A stretch of 64,000 nt of DNA from Liolophura sinensis (taxonomy: Eukaryota > Mollusca > Polyplacophora > Chitonida > Chitonidae): positions 16,729,385-16,793,384 of the forward strand of contig NC_088295.1 of assembly GCF_032854445.1 (NCBI RefSeq), written 5' to 3'. Position 1 is the first letter of the stretch, and each line of letters begins with the position of its first letter. Below are positions 51,101 through 63,100 of the stretch, in pieces. The notes below the pieces were generated by a model, which worked only from the letters and a program-made list of their open reading frames with translations, was not told where the DNA came from and made no database searches. Both the position numbers and the translations under genes were made by a program.

Positions 51101-54100
51101 TAGGCGCTGACGAGGCAAACCCTTACTCTGGTCCTGACACCTGTACAGGTAAACACAAAATGAACTCTTCTGAACAGTCAATTTTGATTTTCGACCACTA
51201 ATGTTTTGGTGCTGAGAAATTTGACCCTTTGGATAACGGGATTCCCATGTGAAGTCCACCATGTTGCTTTTATGCCATGGGGACAAAAAGCTGTGACTGA
51301 TTTCTGTTTTAAATTTTTATATTTAAGTAATTTATCACAGATACCATTTAACTTTGGGCTAATCTGCCTAGATGACAGAAAGTTAGGTACAGTTAGGTAC
51401 AGTTAGGTACCAATGAACAAATGAAGAACATTCAACATATGCTTTGACAAAACACAGAATACATGTACAACTGTAACCCCTACCGTTTTAATAGATTGGT
51501 TGAGGGTCCTTCTTTCTGTTCAATTAGATCCCACAGGAACTGGTTAGCCACTGTGGCATCTTCAGCAGCCTGCAGCACAAACAAAACATGTCAAGAAAGT
51601 GAACAATTCCATCACATCCTCATCATTTGAAGATAGTTTGGACTTTCAAATACTAGTATACATCCATAAAATGTTGAATCAACCATACACTGTATGTTTT
51701 TGTTTCAAACAGGAATTGTGCTAGACAGTTTATCAATGTCATCATCAACATTTGATAGCAATTTACATCACTGGCATCAGTACACATTTATAGCAAAAAA
51801 TCACATTGAGAAATCTGTTGCACACATGTTGCTACTGAATTACATGAAACTTCTTTAAATAGATGATTTACCTGATCATAAATAGTTTAACATTTGAACC
51901 CCACATTTAAGTGCATCAAACACAAGACTTGTTTCTGACTACTTCACATTTGTTACTCTACTAGATATTATTTATGCACTATAAGAAATGTTTCAGTGGC
52001 AAAACAGACCTATCTGAACACTTACAAATTTTCCGGAGAGAGAGCGCTGGAGTTTGCCAATCATATAGCCCCCTCTGAAGAGAGTGGTCCAGAGTTCACT
52101 GCGAAGCAAATCTTGGTCGTCCCCCCTTCCATCATGGATGACCTCCGAGAAAGCATCCCGTAAACAAACTGTCACAATACAGAATACACACATACAGATC
52201 ACCATTACTGATACCTGTACCAGCTGTCATTTAGTAGATTTGCCTATTACATCTAAACAAACTCATGAACACTCAACATAATGCAGACTTTATATTCACA
52301 TTCAAATCATTTAGGGGTACAAATAATAAGTGAAAGCTATAGCTGGCAAAGGATTATATTATGACAGCCACAACATTAGGTTATCTGTTGTCAAGGAATA
52401 CTAAACAATACAAGTAAACACCTCAATGTTCTACTATTTGTGAACTACAATGATTTGGATAGACTTACATCCTTTGGCATCCAGAGTTGAGCCACACAGT
52501 CTGCCAAACAGCTTGGCGAGGCTGAGCTGAAGGTCAAATGGCCAGCAGAGAGGAGAGTCTGGACAACCCTTAGCTGTCAGCTAGACAAAAAAACAAATAG
52601 TCTCATGGAATACTAGGCACCAACACATAATTTATAGTCGTACTCTTGAAATCATCAGTTCTGAACACACATTCTTCTCTGCATGTCTAGGTTTTATGAG
52701 TAACATTGACAAAACATGTTAAACATACTAATGTTTTGAAAAAGCAGACGGGTAGTCAACAATTTGTTCATTTGATAAATCAATTAAAATGATGAAGTAT
52801 TCAATTTAGAAATACTTTAAGTAGTTGGAGAAGAAATTACTTGGCTAGACCAATTGGTACCTTGAACTTGTATCCCCATTCATTGTTACTGCCATCAGAA
52901 TGGAAAAGGAAGTGAAGGCGATGACCGCCAGCAAAGGTGACAAGTCTGGGCCACTTTTCTGTGCCTACTTTCATGTCAAAGCGTCGCTTTATCCCACGCG
53001 AGTCCGTAAACTCTAAATAATCATACCTGTATAAATACAGACACATAATACTGAAGGACAAGAAAACCTCAAAAGGAGAAAAGGTTTGCTTTCAAAACTT
53101 TTACTCTCAAAAACTAATTTTACTGATTTGACCAAAAAAAAATTGTAATGATGAAAGACCAATCTAGAGCCCAAAAGTTTACCTCCTTTCTGTTTCACAT
53201 CTGGGGTCAAACTCCACAACAAATGATGTTGCACCTGGACAGCTGAAAACCTGGGAGGCAAACAAATATTATTTGTTATGAAACAGGCAGTAAAATCAGG
53301 GATTAAAGTAGTACAAACAGCAACTGTCTTAACATCTAAAGTTTAAGTTGAACCATGAACACATTTTAAAAATATTACGTAATACACACAAGTACCGCAC
53401 CAAGTGGTGTAATCGTTGTTCTCATAGTTATGGCCGGAATCCTCATGTCAGGCCCTCAGCATTTATACTGGTCACAACAGTGTGAGCGTGAACTGAGCTA
53501 TTACACGTAGCTGTGTGGTGTGCTGGTTGTTCTCATAATTATGGCTGGAATCCTCATGCCATGCCCTCAGCATTTATACTGGTCACAATAGTGTGAGTGT
53601 GAAGTGAGCTATTACACGTACCTGTGTGGTGTGTTGGCTGTTCCAATAGTTATGGCTGCACTCCACATGTCAGGCCCTCAGCATTTATACTGGTCACAAT
53701 AGTGTGAGTGTGCAGTGAGCTATTACATGTAACTGTGTAGTGTGTTGGCTGTTCCAATAGCTATGGCTGCACTCCACATGTCAGGCCCTCAGCATTTATA
53801 CTGGTCACAATAGTGTGAGTGTGAAGTGAGCTATTACATGTACCTGTGTGGTGTGTTGGCTGTTCTCATAGTTATGCCTTCAGCAATTATACTGTTTGCA
53901 ACAGTGTGAGTGTGAACAGAGCTATTACATGTACATGTACCTGTGTGGTGTGCTGGTTGTTCTCATAATTATGGCTGGAATCCTCATGCCATGTCCTCAG
54001 CATTTATACGGGTGACAATAGTGTGAGTGTGAACGGAGCTATTACATGTACCTGTGTGGTGTGCTGGCTATTCTCATAGTTATGGCTGGACTCTACATGT

Positions 54101-57100
54101 CAGGCCCTCAGCATTTATACTGTTCGCAACAGTGTGAGTGTGAACAGAGCTATTACATGTACATGTACCTGTGTGGTGTGCTGGTTGTTCTCATGGTTAT
54201 GGCTGGAATCCTCATGCCAGGCCCTCAGCATTTATACTGTTCACAACAGTGTGAGTGTGAACGGAGCTATTAAATGTACCTGTGTGGTGTGCTGGTTGTT
54301 CTCATAGTTATGGCTGCACTCCACATGCCAGGCCTTCAGCATTTATACTGGTCACAACAGTGTGAGTGTGAACAGAGCTATTACACGTACCTGTGTGGTG
54401 TGCTGGCTGTTCTCATAATTATGGCTGGAATCCTCATGCCATGTCCTCAGCATTTATACGGGTGACAATAGTGTGAGTGTGAACGGAGCTATTACATGTA
54501 CCTGTGTGGTGTGCTGGCTATTCTCATAGTTATGGCTGGACTCTACATGTCAGGCCTTCAGCATTTATACTGTTCGCAACAGTGTGAGTGTGAACAGAGC
54601 TATTACATTACATGTACCTGTGTGGTGTGCTGGCTGTTCTCATAATTATGGCTGGAATCCTCATGCCATGTCCTCAGCATTTATACTGGTGACAATAGTG
54701 TGAGTGTGAACTGAGCTATTACACGTACCTGTGTGGTGTGCTGCCTGTTCTCATAATTATGGCTGGAATCCTCATGCCATGTCCTCAGCATTTATACTGG
54801 TGACAATAGTGTGAGTGTGAACGGAGCTATTACCTGTACCTGTGTGGTGTGCTGCCTGTTCTCATAATTATGGCTGGAATCCTCATGCCATGTCCTCAGC
54901 TTTTATACTGGTGACAATAGTGTGAGTGTGAACGGAGCTATTACACGTACCTGTGTGGTGTGCTGCCTGTTCTCATAATTATGGCTGGAATCCTCATGCC
55001 ATGTCCTCAGCATTTATACTGGTGACAATAGTGTGAGTGTGAACGGAGCTATTACATGTACCTGTGTGGTGTGCTGGCTGTTCTCATAATTATGGCTGGA
55101 ATCCTCATGCCATGTCCTCAGCATTTATACTGTGAACAATAGTGTGAGTGTGAACTGAGCTATTACACGTACCTGTGTGGTGTGCTGGCTGTTCTCATAA
55201 TTATGGCTGGAATCCTCATGCCAGGCCCTCAGCATTTATACTGGTGAAAACAGTGAGAGTGTGAACGGAGCTATTACCTGTACCTGTGTGGTGTGCTGGT
55301 TGTTCTCATAGTTATGGCTGGACTCCACATGCCAGGCCCTCAGCATTTATACTGTTCAAAACAGTGTGAGTGTGAACGGAGCTATTACACGTACCTGTGT
55401 GGTGTGCTGGTTGTTCTCATAATTATGGCTGGAATCCTCATGCCAGGCCCTCAACATTTATACTGGTCACAATAGTGTGAGTGTGAAATGAGCTGTACCT
55501 GTGTGGTGTGCTGGCTGTTCTCATAATTATGGCTGGTCCCGAGCTTTTAAACAGGTCAAAATGGTGTGGATGCCAATTCAGTCATTACCTGTGTGGTGTG
55601 CTGGATGTTCTCATAGTTATGGCTGGAATCCTCATGTCAGGTCCTCAGCATTTATACTGGTCAAGATGATGTGGATGTGAACTGAGTCATTACCTGTGTG
55701 GTGTGCTGGTTGTTCTCATAGTTACGGCTGGATTCCACATGCCAGGTCCTCAGCATTTATACTGGTCACAATAGTGTGAGCGTGAAATAAGTTATTACCC
55801 GTGTGGTGTGCTGGTTGTTCTCATAGTTATGGCTGGACTCCACATGCCAGGTCCTCAGCATTTATACTGGTCACAATAGTGTGAGTGTGAAATGAGTTAT
55901 TACCTGTGTGGTGTGCTGGTTGTTCTCATAGTTATGGCTGGACTCCACATGCCAGGTCCTCAGCATTTATACTGGTCACAATAGAGTGAGTGTGAAATGA
56001 GTTATTACCTGTGTGGTGTGCTGGTTGTTCTCATAGTTATGGCTGGACTCCACATGCCAGGTCCTCAGCACAACATCCTCAGCATTGACCTGAGACCAAT
56101 GCTCACTACCAATCTAGTAATGAAACAGATATTATATATTACCTCTATTTCACACTCATCTTAAACTTAATAATCCTTACAACTGTACACCTCGTCAGAA
56201 GAATGGAACTTACAGAGCACATACACTGTATTTGATGTTTATTCACACACCTGTCAACCCTATTTATTATACTCTTGAGCACTGGAATGGCATAAAACAC
56301 AAGTCAAAATAAATAAATAAAACCAAGACTATTTATTCATGACAATAAAAGATCATGTTTAAAATGAGCATTACAGTAAAGATACCGAAAGCACTAGAAA
56401 TGTAATAAAGAAAGCATATCAATAACAACTGCTGACTGACCTTTGGAAAGATGTCTGGCACTAGGTGGGAGAGTTTGCAGAGCTCCATAAGTGCAGGCTG
56501 CAGGTTGTTCAGTGTGGCCACCCTGTGTCTGGAGTCACACTGGCTGCCAATGGAGGTCAGTAGGCAAACCTAGGTATATGAGGAAATGTCACAGGGTAAA
56601 CAAATGTAAGAATCCACACGCAAAGAAATTCCCCATTCCCAAAGCTCATCCCATTTCCTCACCAAAAGGTATATGCATCATATTTTCACCCGATAAAGTT
56701 AAATGAGATATTAAAGTAGATCCCCAGCACTAGGTCTTCCAAACTGCAGATAGACTGTTTGATGTCCCGAATCGATTCTGATCGCTTAAAATGTTAAAAA
56801 AAAAAGAATTTGGTCATCAATCATCAGCAAATCTACTCCCCTACAATCGAGCCACCGCTGACCTTGTGACAGGAGACAACTGCTATACTTTTACAGCTAT
56901 TTTTCGAGATTATCCCATGCCCATGTGTGGCCTGCAACTGCAGTCACACAACACAGGGTATGGTAAAGTTACATACATGGCCTCACCTGCCGGTATCACT
57001 TGACTTGGCTATAAAAATTCATAGTCTGTGGAATGCGAAACCATGCCAAATTCTCCACATGTACTACCATAATTTTATGTCCAATTTGCATCAGACAAAG

Positions 57101-60100
57101 CAGACGGGAGTGCATTTTTGTCATCACCGGTGGCCAGTATATGAGCAAAAATCGGTCACTGTATCGCCCAGTCGCTATGCTGTACCTGCTTTTCCAAAAT
57201 CTAATTTAACTGTGATAGCCTATTTTTCAAAATATTTGTTGTAAATAACTGTTTTTCTTAATGATTTTCTGGGTGCTAAGGAAGAGGTATACAAGTAGGG
57301 GTACTTATAAATTAAGTCATACGATGGCTTATGGAAAACCACACAGTGGGTGGGCCTAATGAATGGATTTGGCACCGCTTGCAGGGCTTTTGAATACATA
57401 ATCCTTTTATCTGCATGACATCACCCAGCCAGGGCTCCGCGGTCGACAAGATAGGCAGAAGATTTTTTTTTTTTTCAAATACTGTTTACAGACTAACATA
57501 GCATAAATATCGTGTCTATTTTCACAGTAAAGGTTCCCTAACGTCTTTGGGGATCTCCCTTAACAACAAAATGAGCCTTAGTCCAAAAACATCAATGTTG
57601 CCTGAAGGAACATACTAAGGTTTGTATAATTTGAATGTGAGGACATGAATTAATGACTAGGCAGCTCTTTGGGATAATATACACATCTAAACTTAAGGAA
57701 AAGCATACACAAATTTGTCCATGATTCACCAAACTCAACTTACCATATTATCAATATAAATGCTCTGAATACATCCCTTATTAAAAAACAAACATGATAA
57801 CTGGTATCACTATTTAAATGTACTACAAATGGGATGTTGCAGCTGCCCGTACCTTGACTTACATGTAAATGTGACATGTTTTTGTACACAAACTCACTCA
57901 CCATTTGTCTGACCACAGAGCCCAAAAAGGACACCAACAACTTGGGAAATAAACGTGTCTGTTGAAAAAACAGAAAATATTATCACAGAGCATGCAATAT
58001 CAGAAGTGTGCAGGAAGGTAGCAGAAGTTAAATTTATCTCTAAAACAGACATACCCAAATCAATGCTGCATGTTAAAAGTGCCAAAAAAGTTAACTTACC
58101 AGTTTTTCTGGATCCATTCCATTGAGAAGCCGGAGGGCATCTGCAGCTTTCTGTCCTACATTCACAGTGTCTGTAACAGAAAACGCAACACTGCTGTACA
58201 CTGTGTCTGAGAGGTGAAAGTCTCTCAACATCAATCATCTGAACATATACTATGTTCAGATGTATAGTATTATACTATACTAACTATGTGTAGTATAGTA
58301 CTGTACACAAAGACTGCAAATAACATTCTTCACAAACTTCATTATGTGAATTGAACAGTCAGATTAGACATCAAACTAAAACAGCTAGTACAGTTTCATG
58401 TAAACAAAATTCCGGTGTTTTCATTTGAAAACTGCTTAACTTCATAGAGAATAGCTGAAGAATATGGGAATTAGTGATACTTACATTGGGTCATAGCCTG
58501 AGACATATTACTTTTGGTAACAGCCTGAGACATGGTGCGACTTACATCAAAGGGGTTAACATGAGACAGAGCAATTACATTGGGCAATAACTCTAGACAG
58601 TGCAACATTTTCCACTGGGTGATAACACAAGACAGAGCAACACTTACACTGGGTGATAACCTGAGAAGCTACTGTTCTCCATACATCTTCCTCCTTAACA
58701 GTGAGATGTCTCCAGCACCAGGAGAGCAGGCTCGTCTGTAGACAGCAGACTAGGTGGACCAGATGGTTGTGCTGCTCACTGACATCCTCAGCCTGAAGAG
58801 CTCCACAGAACTCACGGTACGACACTGATATCAGGGTGTCCATCACAGACAAGACTGGGCCAGATTCAAAGTCCTGTATTAAAACATGATACTGTGTGAC
58901 AGACTGATATCAGGATGTCGATCACAGAAAAGACTGGACCAGAGTCAAAGTCCTGTATTAAAACATGATACAGTGTGACAGACTGATATCAGGATGTCCA
59001 CCACAGACAAAATTGGGCCCAAGTCATAGCCCTGTATTAAAACATGTCACAGTGTGACAGGCTGCTATGAGGGTGTCCATCACAAAACAGGGTGGTCTAA
59101 GAAGGAAAGTCCTCTAAATAAAACATGACACAGTGTGTAACTTACATTAGGTTGTTGCAGATACACATTGGAAGTCCTCAAACCACATTACCAAATTAGT
59201 CCATTGTCAAATTACGCATGTATGTTAAAAAAAACAATATGTAACAATATGTAACAATATAATATGTATGAATAACAGTCTAAATAGTTGCATCAAGAAG
59301 CATCACCTAAAGATCCTAGCTATATTTCACACTGGAGTTTCCTAAACTTTGACATAATTCAGTCTTTGTGCTACGTACAGCTGATGGATGTTTGGGCAAG
59401 TCCAGCAGCCCACTGGGGTCCACAGTGCTGAAAAACTGACAGAGAGACTGAAACACCAGGGTTACAGACGGAGAGTCCCCAGACACCTGCAACATAGTCA
59501 GGGAAACAATAAATATGTGTACAAACTGTAGGCAAATAGTTACAAGCTGCCAGTCAGAGAAACATCAATTTGTTATGCATTTACAAGTGTGAAAATGTTT
59601 AAACAAACCACTACAAAAACTTTATGATCAACCTTTTCATTTCAACCCATGAGTGAACATCAACGACAACCTTGAAAGCAATCTTACTGTCACATTTTCC
59701 ATCATTTTGAACAGTTGCTTCCTCCTTGCTTCTTTGTCAGAGAAAAAGATTGCTGCACCTAAAAAACAAAAAGCCCAATGAAAGAACAAGAAAATCAAAG
59801 AAGAGAAATTATCTGACAGGCCTGTGATATAATATGAAAAAAGATAAATATATATGTAAATAACATTGTGAATTAGTAAAATAAAGCAAAATATTATAAT
59901 TGTAGATTCTGATTAAGTAAGCTCCTTAATTATAATTACACATGAAAACCTGTGAAGAAAACATAGAATATCCATATTTACCATCAATCAGCAACTGCTT
60001 GACCACAGAGATCAGTTGGCCATCTTCCTTCTCCATAGGGGAATCCACCAGAGTACACAAGTGCTGGAATAACTGTTCAGCTGACACCTGACATGTACAG

Positions 60101-63100
60101 AGATGACCTGTGTATTAATAACCCTGAATCATTGCAACAATGACTGTTACATATTTGGAAGAAATAAAATCCTGTAACTGTGTTAATTTAAAAATGGTTC
60201 CATTTCACTTTATCTCCAAAACAACCTATCCTCATATAAAAATAGCATATTCAAATATCACCATTTAAATATAAGAATTATGAAATGATTTTGACCTTCT
60301 CACATACTTTATGTAAAAACTGTTGTTGCTTTGAAAGAATATTGGTTAAATTATATGATGTCTGCTGTTTTGGTTTTCAAAATGTAACTCTTCAGGTGTC
60401 TGCCAGCAAAATGCGAATGATTGTGGGTTTCCCCCAGCCTCTGCCCGGATTCCTTCCACCACAATGCTGTCCGCTGTCATATAAGTGAAATATTCTTCAG
60501 TACCATGCAAAACACTAATCAAATAAATATATAAATAACCCCTCAGGGAGACAGGTTATAAATTCTGACAGCCTGACATGAATCTCAACAATTAGAAGTA
60601 TGTCTGCACATAACTTTTACCACATATAACTTATTTCAACATCTAAGAGCCATAAAGAACACTTTGGAGCTCACCTTTGGCTCCTGCTGTTTTATGGTTA
60701 TGTAAGGGGTGATACTGTGGAGAAGCTGCAGTAACAGCAGCCTACACTTGGACCAGGAAGCCAAGTCCCTGTAACAATATGGTTGCAATCTCTATACCTC
60801 TCACATTGACAAAAACAGATTTCCACCATGCTACTACAAATAAACAATGACAGTTCCAAATCTTGACATGAAAATGGGGATATTTGTCAACATAAGAAGC
60901 TGTACACCAAGATCGATAATTCCAATATCCTTCATTATTACATAGCTAGAAATGTGGTCCCATGAAATCAGTCGGATTGTAGTCGGCTCGGGGGAATAAA
61001 TTTCATTATTTGTTGATTTCCGACTTCAAAAAAATACTAAAGCGCAGATCAAAAGCAATTTAGTAATATACAAGTGCTGGATACAGACTGTACTGCTCGC
61101 TGAGATCAGGGAGATAAAAAGAACTTCCTTCAAGCTGGCACGTGTAAGTCTGTACATGTATCTTCGATCGTTATTTTTGCATGAGATATAAGTCCTTGGA
61201 CAGGTTCATCTATATAATAAATTGGTCATTGTGAAGTGTCTTGTACATTATGGAGTGGTATTGTACTCGTCCATGTTGTGTTGGAAATCAACATTGGACT
61301 TATATGGATTTTCAACACAATATAATGCACAAAACACTTCACATCTTGACTTGTACCAAATATTAAAGGTCTCATGTCCACATACGCAATCATGACAGAT
61401 GGAACAAAGGCCCTGGTGAATAATAAATATGTAAAACAGAGCTAACACATATAAAGTCATGGATATCGCGAATAAAGAATCACAACTCCACTTTCTGGTT
61501 ATTTTTTAGAGAGTAGTTAGAGGAGAACCCCAATGACTTTATTTTCACATTAAAAGTTCATTAAACACAATATCTGTGCTCCGTTAGTCTGTATACTGCA
61601 TTTAAAGAACTATCATGTTAACTAGTTCCATTTAAAGAAAAACTATTTAATTTGGGCCTTCTGTCTATCTTGTCTACTGCAGAGCCCTGGTCGAGTGAAG
61701 TCTTGCTGTCATGCACTCTGACAGTGATATAACCAAATCACTTTTGCAACAAAATTTTGAAAGACAGGCTACTGTAGGCCTATTAGACACGGGAAACACA
61801 TATACAGCATTGCAACTGGGCAATATGATGACCAATTTCACATATCAGCCATGTAGATGACACACATGCGCTCCTGTCTGGTTTGTCTGACACAAACTGG
61901 ACATCCACCGAATTATGGTAGTACCTGTGGAGAATTTGGCATGGTTTCGAAGGTAACACACTAGAATTTTTTTACAGCAAAGTTGAGCGATACCGACAGC
62001 GACACAAGGATCCATGCAGTGGGGCCAGCTAATAGTGAGTTGCACTGACAACTACTGAATGGAAACCGTGATTGGCAACACAAAGAAATAGCAGTTTAAA
62101 ATTTGTCTGGGTTCCCGTTATGGGCTTCAAGGTACGGCATGCCGTGGTGTATTACATGTGCACAACATCCTGCAGGCAAGGTGTGAACTGAGCTGGAGGG
62201 AAGCCTGTAGCTTCATGGCCGTTACAGGGCAAGCCTTGCGGCTCCCTACAGTTCGTGTCACAGCCTGCTGTTTCAAACGAGCAACTAGCTAAACAACTTC
62301 TGCATTCAGGGAGTGAAAATCCTGACGCCTTTTCCGCATGGTTATTTTGGGGGATATTATAAGCCTCGTCCTTTGGCCTTCTCTTTTAGAAGTTATGGCG
62401 GAATTAGCAAGTCTCATACGACTATGATCAAGTCCCCAGTAATCCAATGGTGTTTTTGACAAGATCTGGTCATATTTTGTAAATCTGTGCCATTTTTTAA
62501 GCCATGTATGTGACTATACAGAATCCTGTGTTGTGTTACTGCAGTCGCAAGCCACACTTGGGCATAGAATAATCTCAAAATTATCTATAAAACTGGAACG
62601 ATGTTTCCTGCTGTCTGTGATATCAAGCTATCTGTCTGCAGTTTGGAAAGCTCAGTGTTGGGGACCTACTTTAACATTTTACATTATAATCATATAGAAC
62701 AACATACTTCTCAAATAAAGTGTACATCTCCCAGATGACATCCAGTGGGGATTCCCCCAAGTCTAGGTGCTCAGGACGCAGAAAACTGCCCTTCCTGTTG
62801 ATACACTGCAAGGGAACAAGGTACAACATTCACATATATGTACTTTAATTTAGGCAATGTTGTTTCTGGGATTTTCATTTTTACCATTCATAACTACAAG
62901 CAAGAAGAGATGAGGTCACCCATATAATGATTTATGATGGAATACTCTCAAATGCTTTCACTGGCATTCCAGCAAATTTATCTTACTTAACGTCAACACC
63001 AAACACAGAATATTATCTGCCAAATCTGCCAAATTGCATGGACACAGCCAAACATTTTTTTACCCTTTGGAGTGGAGAGTTTTAATACAGCTTTTGCTGC

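Noticed and set aside
51383-51413. Short GTTAGGTACA triple repeat
   Set aside because: Only three 10-bp copies in an intron, within what chance and slippage produce.
54046-55475. Plus-strand open frames with a YLCGVLVVLIVMAG repeat, looking like small membrane proteins
   Set aside because: They are the reverse strand of the ZZEF1 exon-end array. Unit lengths of 105 and 111 bp keep the frame open and the hydrophobic look is accidental.
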